In this document: positions 1 to 6,292 of the stretch, piece by piece
Layout: each line of letters starts with the position of its first letter
How positions within the stretch are numbered: position 1 is the first letter of the stretch
Source of the DNA: Bacteroidales bacterium UBA3543
GTDB lineage: Bacteria > Bacteroidota > Bacteroidia > Bacteroidales > UBA932
NCBI GenBank assembly: GCA_002376715.1
Contig: DFOK01000098.1
Span: 1-16,411 of the forward strand
DNA: 16,411 nt
Direction: 5' to 3'
Position numbers and translations under genes: made by a program
The notes under the pieces: generated by a model
Told to the model about the DNA's origin: nothing
The model's input: the letters and a program-made list of their open reading frames with translations, nothing else
Databases searched by the model: none

Positions 1-5
1 TTTAT

Positions 6-13
6 TATCTTTG
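6..13 (+). promoter_or_regulatory. Probable -7 promoter element (TATCTTTG)
   Basis: TATCTTTG matches the Bacteroidota housekeeping -7 consensus TAnnTTTG and lies 23 bases before the ATG of the first gene. It would give a transcript start near position 17 and a 5' leader of about 20 bases. The -33 element would fall outside the window, so it cannot be checked. A six-base fixed motif occurs by chance several times in a window this size; the position is what supports it. Confidence 0.5.
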
Positions 14-36
14 CAACCTGTAATAACTTTCACATC

Positions 37-450
37 ATGAGATACTCCAAGTTTTTGTTGACGATTATGCTGATACTGCTTTGCGGTAGTCTTTTGTATG
101 CGCAAAATCCTCAAGGTGAGCAGGGTCCGACTAATTTTGTAGAGATGGCCGCCAAAGAGGCAGACAATCTGATGAAAGAATTCGATCTGGATTTCCGACA
201 GGTCTTTCTCATAGATTCCCTTTTGCAGGATATGATGCCGAAAATGAATGAGGAGATGACTGCCATTCAGCGCTCAGGTGCCACCAATCGCGAAATCTTT
301 ATGATCACATATGACAAATGGCTCGACGCCATTGACAAGGAATACGAGAAAATATTCAACGAAGAGCAGTGGAAACGATACCTCAAGTCGGCTCGCGGCA
401 GAGAGAAACGCAAACGTGATAAACGTATGGCCGAGAGGGAAAGTATGTAG
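37..450 (+). CDS. Small secreted helical protein, function unknown
   Basis: A 137-residue protein with a clear signal peptide: basic MRYSK start, hydrophobic core at residues 6-20 and a likely signal peptidase I cut after YAQ (residue 23). The mature part is predicted to be almost entirely helical and highly charged, ending in a Lys/Arg/Glu-rich tail (residues 118-134). The layout (signal peptide, then roughly 110 helical residues with a DxxQ..L turn and a late EEQWKRY segment) resembles small periplasmic Spy/CpxP-like proteins often found in Bacteroidota, but this is resemblance only and I do not recognise the family. A -7 promoter box lies 23 bases upstream. The stop codon lies inside the first copies of a 7-bp tandem repeat that fills the downstream gap, so the last few codons are repeat-derived. 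Probably periplasmic. Confidence 0.7.
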   Translation: MRYSKFLLTIMLILLCGSLLYAQNPQGEQGPTNFVEMAAKEADNLMKEFDLDFRQVFLIDSLLQDMMPKMNEEMTAIQRSGATNREIFMITYDKWLDAIDKEYEKIFNEEQWKRYLKSARGREKRKRDKRMAERESM

Positions 451-526
451 TATGTAGTGAGAAGTGTATAGTGTGAAGTTGGTAGCAATGAGGAATTAGC
501 AATTAAGAGTTAAGTAATAACAATTA
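443..526. repeat. Degenerate 7-bp tandem repeat array, 12 copies (locus 1)
   Basis: Twelve consecutive heptamers keep an exact 7-base register. All twelve end in A. The first nine begin with G and the last three with A. The first six follow the form GTnnnnA (for example GTATGTA, GTGTATA, GTGTGAA). The later ones shift to an AATTA-type form (for example GGAATTA, GCAATTA, ACAATTA). The array starts inside the last codons of the upstream gene and fills most of the gap before the SIS-domain gene. No TAnnTTTG promoter box was seen in the gap, so the downstream gene may depend on readthrough. Two more arrays of the same period lie at 2687-2749 and 16335-16383. Confidence 0.75.
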
Positions 527-560
527 GAAATAGAGAGAATAATTAATTAAAAAGCAGCAA

Positions 561-1322
561 ATGTTAGCAAAAGAATGGTTAAAGAACGCTCAGGGCGTTA
601 TGAACAAGATTGAGGCAACTCAGATGGAGAATATCCGCAAGGTTGCGGAAGTAATGGCAGACACTATCCAATCAGGCCGTTGGGTCCACACTTTTGGTTG
701 TGGCCACGCCACTCTCCCCATAGAGGAGATGTATCCCCGCATCGGCGGTTTCATAGGATTTCACCCCCTGTGCGAACTTCCCCTTACTTTTTTCACCCAT
801 ATTACCGGTGAAATGGGTATTGACCAGTTCCTGTTCCTCGAAAGAGCCGAAGGTTATGGCAAAGCCATTATGAAGGGTTGGAATTTCGACGAAAAAGACG
901 TGCTCTGGCTCTTCTCACATACCGGCATCAACGCCGTCAACATTGACGTTGCCCTTGAAGCAAAAAAGCGCGGTATGAAGGTCATAGTATTTGGCTCGGC
1001 AGAGCAGACGGGCAACAAGATCCCCCGTCACTCAGGCGGTAAAAACCTCTTCCAGATAGCCGACTACGTGGTGGATACCTGTTGTCCCCTCGTCGATGCA
1101 TCAGTTGACCTCAAAAACCACCGGGACAAGATCGGTCCCGTATCCACAGTAGCATTCGTAACTACAGTATGGATGACCATCTGTACCGTTGCCGAGATTC
1201 TGGCGGATCGCGGAGAAAAACTCTTTATCCACCCCTCTCATAATGTGCCCGGGGATACCACGGCCCAAGAGCGTCTGGATGCCTGTATTACCGAGTACAA
1301 GAGGAGAGTAAGAGGTCTTTAA
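561..1322 (+). CDS. SIS-domain protein, UPF0309 type (putative phosphosugar-binding)
   Basis: A 253-residue cytosolic protein with a single SIS (sugar isomerase) fold, the domain that binds phosphosugars in isomerases, etherases and regulators. A helical N-terminus (residues 1-40) leads into the first phosphosugar-loop motif FGCGHA (45-50). A second loop, FSHTGINA (118-125), sits where related proteins have SxSGxxP. The ALEAKKRGMKVIVFGS strand-helix-strand follows (131-146), then GPVSTVAF (192-199), typical of UPF0309. Length is normal for that family. The substrate is unknown; UPF0309 proteins are usually annotated only as sugar isomerase-like. The second loop differs from the usual SNSGRNP form, so substrate range may differ. 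The gene follows a heptamer repeat array and is followed after 55 bases by the cysteine desulfidase gene, with a strong hairpin between them. Confidence 0.85.
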   Translation: MLAKEWLKNAQGVMNKIEATQMENIRKVAEVMADTIQSGRWVHTFGCGHATLPIEEMYPRIGGFIGFHPLCELPLTFFTHITGEMGIDQFLFLERAEGYGKAIMKGWNFDEKDVLWLFSHTGINAVNIDVALEAKKRGMKVIVFGSAEQTGNKIPRHSGGKNLFQIADYVVDTCCPLVDASVDLKNHRDKIGPVSTVAFVTTVWMTICTVAEILADRGEKLFIHPSHNVPGDTTAQERLDACITEYKRRVRGL

Positions 1323-1341
1323 TTTTACACTACAAAATATC

Positions 1342-1367
1342 AGGGGGTGGCCGCAAAGTCGCCCCCT
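1342..1367 (+). terminator. GC-rich hairpin between the SIS gene and the desulfidase gene
   Basis: A ten-pair stem: A + GGGGGTGGC (1342-1351) against GTCGCCCCC + T (1358-1367), loop CGCAAA. Two pairs are G-U wobbles. It is followed by TCTTAAT rather than a real T-run, so it is an imperfect intrinsic terminator. It ends only 10 bases before the ATG at 1378 and so covers the ribosome-loading region. It may act as a terminator, an attenuator or a translational block. Confidence 0.5.
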
Positions 1368-1377
1368 CTTAATCAAT

Positions 1378-2685
1378 ATGAAGAACAAATTTATAGCACT
1401 GTTAAAACAGGAAGTTAAACCGGCTCTGGGATGCACCGAACCCATAGCAGTGGCTCTCGCAGTGGCCCGCAGTTGCGAACTCCTGAGGAGTATTTCTCAG
1501 GAACCTGACCATATTGATGTCAAAGTAAGCGGAAATATCCTTAAAAATGGCATGGGCGTGGGAATCCCCGGAACCAATGGTATGGTAGGACTTCACATAG
1601 CAGCAGCATTGGGATGCACTTGCGGCAATTCAGCATACTGCCTCGAAGTACTAAAAGAGGTGGATGAAGAAAGCCTTGCCCGGGCACAGGAAATGGTATC
1701 TGCAGGATACGTAACAATTTCACTTGCAGAGACCGGGGAGAAGCTCTATGTCTCCGCAGAAGCCCGTTCTTCCAGTGGCAAAGAGAGTCACAGAGCACTT
1801 GCTATCATAAGCGGCAGTCACGACTCTATCGTGTGCGAAGAAATAGACGGTAAAATCATCAGTTCTATCGAGAAAAACGATAATGATAACTCCACAGGCA
1901 GCTTGATTGAACCTGATTTTGCAAGAAAAATCACTATTGAACAAATACTCGATTTTGCCACCCATACTCCATTTGAGGAGTTGGAGTTTATTATGGATTC
2001 CGTCACTCTCAATAAGGCTCTCGTGGACGAAGGGCTTCGCAAGGAGTATGGACTTCAGGTAGGCAGGAGACTTCTGGTACCGGAAAACCGTTGTGTTTTT
2101 GGAGACAATCATCTCACCTATGCGATGGCTTATACAGCAGCAGCCTCTGATGCGAGGATGGCGGGCTGTGCTCTTCCTGCCATGAGTAACTCCGGTAGTG
2201 GTAATCAGGGTATTACGGCCACAGTCCCGGTTATTGCCATAGCAGAAAAAATCGGTGCCAGTCGTGAAGAATTGGCAAGAGCACTGGTAATAAGTCATCT
2301 GGTGGCTATTCACATCAAAGGACATCTGGGAAAACTCTCAGCTCTCTGCGGATGTGTGGTTGCTTCTACCGGCTCAGCCTGCGGCATTGTTTACCTGCGC
2401 AAGGGAGGCTACGAGCAGATGTGTGCTGCCATAAAAAACATGATAGGCAACATCACCGGTATGGTATGCGACGGAGCCAAGGTAGGATGTGCCCTAAAAG
2501 TGGCCTCAGGAGTAGCTAGTGCTCTGCAATCCGCAGTGCTGGCGCTCGATGGTATCTGCATATCATCCAACGACGGCATCATAGAGGAGGATATCGAAAA
2601 AACTATTGCCAATCTCGGCAGAATCGGATCTATAGGCATGCAGATCACGGACGAGATGATTCTGGAAATAATGGTATGTAAATAA
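1378..2685 (+). CDS. L-cysteine desulfidase family protein (CyuA/UPF0597)
   Basis: A 435-residue cytosolic protein of the UPF0597/serine dehydratase alpha-like family, which includes E. coli CyuA (YhaM) and the archaeal iron-sulfur L-cysteine desulfidase. Family members break L-cysteine into pyruvate, ammonia and sulfide using an oxygen-sensitive [4Fe-4S] cluster. The N-terminal signature KQEVKPALGCTEP is present (residues 10-22, Cys19), matching the catalytic-region cysteine of the family. Later cysteines at 324, 326 and 335 (the ALCGC...SACG segment), 364 (VCDGAK) and 371 are in the right region to bind the cluster. The glycine-rich SGSGNQG motif and a helix containing HIKGHLGKLSALCG complete the family pattern. 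Length is normal. The start ATG lies 10 bases after a strong hairpin. A possible role is cysteine catabolism or detoxification under anaerobic conditions. Some relatives act on other amino acids, so the exact substrate is inferred. Confidence 0.88.
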   Translation: MKNKFIALLKQEVKPALGCTEPIAVALAVARSCELLRSISQEPDHIDVKVSGNILKNGMGVGIPGTNGMVGLHIAAALGCTCGNSAYCLEVLKEVDEESLARAQEMVSAGYVTISLAETGEKLYVSAEARSSSGKESHRALAIISGSHDSIVCEEIDGKIISSIEKNDNDNSTGSLIEPDFARKITIEQILDFATHTPFEELEFIMDSVTLNKALVDEGLRKEYGLQVGRRLLVPENRCVFGDNHLTYAMAYTAAASDARMAGCALPAMSNSGSGNQGITATVPVIAIAEKIGASREELARALVISHLVAIHIKGHLGKLSALCGCVVASTGSACGIVYLRKGGYEQMCAAIKNMIGNITGMVCDGAKVGCALKVASGVASALQSAVLALDGICISSNDGIIEEDIEKTIANLGRIGSIGMQITDEMILEIMVCK

Positions 2686-2686
2686 G

Positions 2687-2749
2687 TGTTGCGGGGTGCC
2701 GGATGCGAAAGGGAGTTCGGAGTTTAGAGTTCTGAGTTCCGAGTATGGA
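2687..2749. repeat. Degenerate 7-bp tandem repeat array, about 9 copies (locus 2)
   Basis: Starting one base after the stop codon's following G, nine heptamers run in one register. The first three share TGC at positions 4-6 (for example GGATGCG). From 2715 four copies follow GTTynGA closely (GTTCGGA, GTTTAGA and two more), and GTATGGA follows at 2743-2749. The 10-base string TGCGGGGTGC at 2690-2699 recurs exactly at 16363-16372, and GTTCTGA at 2729-2735 recurs at 16335-16341, both inside the third array. The array lies between two convergent genes. Confidence 0.7.
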
Positions 2750-2772
2750 TTTGAAGTTCTTATGGATGGATC

Positions 2773-2800
2773 CAATTAGTGCAACCGGTTAAGCTAATTG
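2773..2800. terminator. Inverted repeat between convergent genes, possible bidirectional terminator
   Basis: CAATTAG (2773-2779) is perfectly complementary to CTAATTG (2794-2800), with a 14-base spacer that contains the self-complementary AACCGGTT. It sits between the end of the desulfidase gene and the end of the small lipoprotein gene, the right place for a shared terminator. The stem is AT-rich, the loop is large, and neither side has a clear T-run, so strength is doubtful. Confidence 0.35.
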
Positions 2801-2821
2801 ATTTAGTTGGATAAAATAGCC

Positions 2822-3157
2822 TTAATATACTTTCCCCATATGCGGAACGACATATAACTCCATGTTATCAACAGCGATTCTATACCACCCTTTTCCTTGC
2901 TCGACTATTGTATATGATCTCGTCACGTCAAGTGTTAGTATTTCACCAGAAAACATCATATTCAAAGTGTTGGAATTATCTGATCTTTTAGCTCCATCAA
3001 TCATTCTATTAAAAGCCTCTATAGTTAATGTTGCTGGACAGGGCGTGTCACCATTTGGTTTATAATTTTTCCCCACATCAGATCCAAAGTTACAACTCGA
3101 AAAAATCAATACGGAAAACAAAAGAGTAATAGAAAAAATTGTTGATAATCGTTTCAT
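2822..3157 (-). CDS. Small lipoprotein, function unknown
   Basis: A 111-residue protein from the ATG at 3157. The first residues MKRLSTIF begin a hydrophobic signal segment (to about residue 20) ending in FSSC, a lipobox with Cys22 as the lipidated residue. The mature part has about 85 residues with a short helix (EAFNRMIDGAK) and a beta-rich second half ending WYRIAVDNMELYVV. I do not recognise the family. A longer reading frame begins at 3187, but that codon lies inside the predicted -7 promoter box (3185-3192), and the shorter start places the signal peptide correctly. Gene stands alone between two intergenic stretches rich in repeats and palindromes. Likely anchored in the envelope. Confidence 0.6.
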   Translation of the reverse strand: MKRLSTIFSITLLFSVLIFSSCNFGSDVGKNYKPNGDTPCPATLTIEAFNRMIDGAKRSDNSNTLNMMFSGEILTLDVTRSYTIVEQGKGWYRIAVDNMELYVVPHMGKVY

Positions 3158-3184
3158 CGCGCAATATTTTTGATTGTTACCTTG

Positions 3185-3192
3185 CAAATATA
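3185..3192 (-). promoter_or_regulatory. Probable -7 promoter element (TATATTTG) for the small lipoprotein
   Basis: Read on the minus strand, TATATTTG matches TAnnTTTG and lies 27 bases upstream of the ATG at 3157. It would give a leader of roughly 24 bases. No convincing TTTG -33 element was found at the expected spacing. It helps decide the start, because the upstream in-frame ATG at 3187 would fall within the box. Confidence 0.45.
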
Positions 3193-3249
3193 ATCAAAGA
3201 ACTCAATTGCCTTGGTGTTTTGTTGAAGTTTTCGTCAATAACTCGTCTT

Positions 3250-3276
3250 AATTGTGCAACAAATTGTCGCACAATT
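3250..3276. repeat. 27-bp near-perfect palindrome, operator-like or terminator hairpin
   Basis: Outer arms AATTGTGC (3250-3257) and GCACAATT (3269-3276) are perfectly complementary, and the inner ACAA/TTGT around A3263 are also paired. Only the pair 3258/3268 mismatches, so 12 of 13 positions pair around a single central base. It lies 62 bases beyond the HAD phosphatase stop and about 58 bases upstream of the small lipoprotein's -7 box. It could be a terminator hairpin for the HAD operon (no T-run follows) or a dimeric regulator's binding site. Confidence 0.6.
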
Positions 3277-3337
3277 TCATGTAGTCGAGAAAACGATGGA
3301 GTTCTGAAAAAGTTTTATCTGCTCGGATTATGCGATT

Positions 3338-3997
3338 TTAGCGCAGCATTTCCGAGATTTTAATTATATCTTCCACGCTTGAAAAGAGATACTGGGCCGG
3401 GATTCCCTGAAAACCACGGTTACGCCAATCGGCAAGGGCAAAATCAATCCCCGCCCCCTTGGCACATTCGAAGTCATATTCCGTATCTCCGAAATAGATA
3501 CACTCCTCAGCCACAGCACCGGAATGGGACAAATAGGCCAAAAGCGGATCGGGCCAGGGTTTGTGACGCTCCGAATCATCACTTGTGATGACTGTCTCGA
3601 AAAGATCTTTCCATTGTGACAGACGCGGGTCGTAATTGAATTCAAAACGGCTGCGTGAGGTCACCACACCCAATTTGAACCCCATTTCGCGAAGGCTGGG
3701 AAGCATTTCGGAAACACCCTCAAAAGGAACAATGAGATACATCAGTTCCCGGAAATTCTTCTCCCAACTGTGTGCTGCCGCCTCAACATCTTTAAAACCC
3801 ATTTTTTGAGCCACGACCATAGTCGGAATTCCAAAATAGGGATAGAGCTCATCGTAGGTCATATCTTTGCCCATAAGCTCCTTAACGCTCTTTTGCAAAG
3901 AGAGTACACCGGTCTTCTCGGTATCGAGCAATGTGCCGTCTATGTCAAAAATCAAATGCTTGTATTTCCTCTGCTTCATATCCTCCCTCTCCATCAT
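3338..3997 (-). CDS. HAD-family phosphatase (phosphoglycolate phosphatase-like)
   Basis: A 219-residue cytosolic hydrolase of the haloacid dehalogenase superfamily, which removes phosphate through an aspartyl-phosphate intermediate. Motif I is FDIDGTLLDT with nucleophile Asp18 and acid/base Asp20. Motif II is VVTSRS (Thr113). Motif III is Lys146 in RHKPWPD. Motif IV is FGDTEYD with Asp171 and Asp175. The helical cap between motifs I and II makes it a C1-cap enzyme like phosphoglycolate phosphatases and pyrophosphatase PpaX. The substrate cannot be told from sequence. The start ATG overlaps the stop of the upstream hydrolase gene by four bases (ATGA), suggesting translational coupling. An alternative start at 3979 (residue 7) follows a purine-rich GGAGAGGGAGG stretch and would give a more typical N-terminus. 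Last gene of a three-gene minus-strand cluster. Confidence 0.85.
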   Translation of the reverse strand: MMEREDMKQRKYKHLIFDIDGTLLDTEKTGVLSLQKSVKELMGKDMTYDELYPYFGIPTMVVAQKMGFKDVEAAAHSWEKNFRELMYLIVPFEGVSEMLPSLREMGFKLGVVTSRSRFEFNYDPRLSQWKDLFETVITSDDSERHKPWPDPLLAYLSHSGAVAEECIYFGDTEYDFECAKGAGIDFALADWRNRGFQGIPAQYLFSSVEDIIKISEMLR

Positions 3998-5229
3998 AAG
4001 CCCAGATATGCCTTTTGTTCTTCGGTAAGCACATCAATGGTCACTCCCAGACTCTCCAACTTCTTTACAGCCACATAATTGTCTATTTGCTCAGGAACAA
4101 TAACTATCGAAGGAGGCAGTTTGCCGCGACTCTTTACCAAATATCTTGCGCTGAGTGCCTGTATGGCAAAACTCATATCCATAATTTCGGCGGGATGCCC
4201 ATCCCCGGCTGCCAAATTGACCAACTTGCCCTCCGCGATGACATAGATGCAGCGACCATCAACCATTCTGTAGCCGGTGAGGTTAGTACGCGCTTCAAAA
4301 CTCTCGACAGCTATTTGCGAGAGTTGTTCCACCGATACTTCGCAATCAAAATGGCCTGCATTGCAGCAGATGGCGCCAGCCTTCATCTTTTTAAAACTTG
4401 AGGCAGTAATGACGTCTTTACATCCTGTAACTGTCACGAAGATATCACCAATGGGAGCTGCATCCTCCATCGTCATTACCTTAAAACCATCCATAACCGC
4501 CTCCAGAGCCTTTATCGGCTCCACCTCGGTCACGATGACCGATGCTCCCAGCCCTTTTGCTCTCATTGCAACGCCTTTACCGCACCAACCATAGCCCGCC
4601 ACCACTACATTTTTGCCGGAAACTATGAGATTAGTAGTACGATTGATGCCGTCCCAAACGGATTGGCCTGTGCCATACCGATTGTCAAAAAGATACTTGC
4701 AATGGGCGTTATTGACCATTACCATCGGATATTTAAGGGTATTGGTCTGGGCCATCCTTATCAGGCGGTTGATACCTGTAGTGGTCTCCTCGCAACCTCC
4801 GATAACCTTATCAATCAAATGTGCGTATCGAGTATGCATCAGGTGAGTCAGGTCACCTCCGTCATCGATGATGATATTGGGGCCGCACTCCAGCACGCTG
4901 CAAAGATGACGGTCATATTCTTCTGCCGAGGCATTATGCCATCCGAAGACATTTAGACCCTCTTTTACAAGGGCCGCCGCTACATCATCCTGTGTCGAGA
5001 GCGTATTGCTGCCGGTTACATACATTTCGGCTCCGCCGCCAGCAAACACCAGACAGAGGTATGCCGTCTTTGCCTCGAGATGGACCGAAAGTGCTATCTT
5101 AATCCCCTTGAAGGGCTTTTCTTCGATAAATTCTTTTTCAATGGAGCTGAGTACGGGCATATTCCGCTTCACCCAGTCAATCTTGCGTTTACCGCTCTCC
5201 CAAAGATTGATATCCCTGATTTCGCTCAT
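3994..5229 (-). CDS. ahcY: S-adenosylhomocysteine hydrolase, short form (possibly S-inosylhomocysteine hydrolase)
   Basis: A 411-residue NAD-dependent enzyme that splits S-adenosylhomocysteine into homocysteine and adenosine, removing the product inhibitor of methyltransferases. Conserved catalytic residues are visible: Asp123 (IDDGGD), Glu148 (CEETTTG), Lys178 and Asp182 (CKYLFDNRYG), His293 (NAGHFDCE) and His345 (GDGHPAEIMD). The NAD-binding motif GYGWCGKG is at 212-219. It lacks the roughly 40-residue insert of many bacterial enzymes and the C-terminal extension ending in Lys-x-x-x-Tyr that completes the neighbour's NAD site; it stops at KAYLGL. The base-site segment reads HLEAKTAYL (50-58), where classical enzymes have H-M-T-I-(E/Q)-T. 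This pattern matches the Thermotoga/archaeal group as I remember it, some of which act on S-inosylhomocysteine. The start overlaps the upstream EEP gene by 41 bases. Confidence 0.9.
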   Translation of the reverse strand: MSEIRDINLWESGKRKIDWVKRNMPVLSSIEKEFIEEKPFKGIKIALSVHLEAKTAYLCLVFAGGGAEMYVTGSNTLSTQDDVAAALVKEGLNVFGWHNASAEEYDRHLCSVLECGPNIIIDDGGDLTHLMHTRYAHLIDKVIGGCEETTTGINRLIRMAQTNTLKYPMVMVNNAHCKYLFDNRYGTGQSVWDGINRTTNLIVSGKNVVVAGYGWCGKGVAMRAKGLGASVIVTEVEPIKALEAVMDGFKVMTMEDAAPIGDIFVTVTGCKDVITASSFKKMKAGAICCNAGHFDCEVSVEQLSQIAVESFEARTNLTGYRMVDGRCIYVIAEGKLVNLAAGDGHPAEIMDMSFAIQALSARYLVKSRGKLPPSIVIVPEQIDNYVAVKKLESLGVTIDVLTEEQKAYLGL

Positions 5230-6211
5230 TGTTTTTTTTATTGTTTGATTTCATTTTGTCTATTTTGATCAGAACGGGAAGATGGTCACTGTAACCATTC
5301 TGAAAGCTGTTGCCGTTGTAGCTGCGTTTTGGCCACCCTTTCTGCAGCATGAAGTTGCGTTTGAAGATTTCACAATAGTGCTTTTGATTCATCTTAACAA
5401 GTTTCAAACCAGGTATTTCGGGAAATGTCTCGAGCAGGCTCGGACTGACGATGATATTGTCGAAGAGATTCCACCGATGATTGTGGATGCTGGTACCGAA
5501 TCCTTCGTCATGAAGCACCCAAAAGGGATTGAAATAATCGTCCTTTTCTACTAAGGAAATCTTTTTCCTTGCCCTTAGCAAAACAGAAAGGGATTCGTCG
5601 GAAGGCGAATCGTTCATATCCCCCATCACCACAATTTTGATATCGGGATATTTTTCGCGCATCGTCAGTGCGTGATTATAGATTGTCTCAGTACCGGCAC
5701 GGCGAAATCCGGCAGAGTTTTTAACACCTGTCCTCCTTGAAAGGAGATGGCAGACATAAAAACAGAACATTTCTCCATCAATCTTGCCTCGAGCGAAAAG
5801 TATGTCGCGGCCTATATATTCACGACCGCTGCGCAATTCCAGCTTCACGGGGCAACTCTCTTCGAGCTTAAACTTGTCCGGACGGTAAAACAATCCCACA
5901 TCGACACCCCTGACGTCATTTGACTCATAATGGATACATCTGTACCTGGCACCGCGGATGCGTCTTTGATCGGCCAGATCCTGCATCACTGCCAGATTCT
6001 CCACCTCGGAAACACCTATCACCACGGGAAACCCTCCATGTGCGTTGGATACGGTGGAAATGACCTCAGCCAGATTCTCAAGTTTCTTTTGATACTTCTG
6101 CGTCGTCCATCTTTTAGGGCCGGAAGGAGTGAATTCCTCATCCTCAGTATTTGGGTCGTCCGAAGTGTCATACAGGTTCTCGAGGTTGTAAAACATTATG
6201 GTGTAAGACAT
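5189..6211 (-). CDS. Endonuclease/exonuclease/phosphatase (EEP) family protein, cytosolic
   Basis: A 340-residue metal-dependent hydrolase of the EEP (DNase I-like) superfamily, which cleaves phosphodiester or phosphomonoester bonds in nucleic acids, lipids or nucleotides. Motifs in order, counted from the ATG at 6211: FYNLENL (Asn9), GVSEVEN (Glu69), CHLLSRR (His155), MGDMNDSP (Asp198, Asn200), LFDNIIVS (Asp251) and GYSDHLP (Asp309, His310). No signal peptide. The frame extends to an ATG at 6235, but that lies within the predicted -7 promoter box, so 6211 is chosen. After the final SDH strand, a Lys/Asn-rich tail of about 20 residues (KSNNKKNNERNQ) is encoded largely within the 41-base overlap with the hydrolase gene. 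First gene of the EEP-hydrolase-HAD cluster. Substrate unknown. Confidence 0.85.
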   Translation of the reverse strand: MSYTIMFYNLENLYDTSDDPNTEDEEFTPSGPKRWTTQKYQKKLENLAEVISTVSNAHGGFPVVIGVSEVENLAVMQDLADQRRIRGARYRCIHYESNDVRGVDVGLFYRPDKFKLEESCPVKLELRSGREYIGRDILFARGKIDGEMFCFYVCHLLSRRTGVKNSAGFRRAGTETIYNHALTMREKYPDIKIVVMGDMNDSPSDESLSVLLRARKKISLVEKDDYFNPFWVLHDEGFGTSIHNHRWNLFDNIIVSPSLLETFPEIPGLKLVKMNQKHYCEIFKRNFMLQKGWPKRSYNGNSFQNGYSDHLPVLIKIDKMKSNNKKNNERNQGYQSLGER

Positions 6212-6232
6212 CCGAATATGGGTATTGATGAG

Positions 6233-6240
6233 CAAAAATA
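6233..6240 (-). promoter_or_regulatory. Probable -7 promoter element (TATTTTTG) for the EEP-ahcY-HAD cluster
   Basis: Read on the minus strand, TATTTTTG matches TAnnTTTG and lies 21 bases before the ATG at 6211. No clear -33 TTTG was found at normal spacing. The gap 6212-6292 is divergent and must also hold the promoter of the transporter gene at 6293; the best plus-strand candidate is the weaker TAACTTGC at 6263-6270, one base short of the consensus. Confidence 0.4.
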
Positions 6241-6292
6241 GTGATAATTATCCATTTTTTACTAACTTGCGTTTTATTTAACTGCGAAGACT

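Noticed and set aside
443..526. CRISPR array
   Set aside because: Units are only seven bases with no spacers, so this is a tandem repeat and not a CRISPR array.
1720..2325. A 201-codon open frame on the minus strand
   Set aside because: It lies wholly inside the well-supported cysteine desulfidase gene in antisense, and its protein shows no domain, repeated His/Cys/Arg composition typical of shadow frames, and no promoter.
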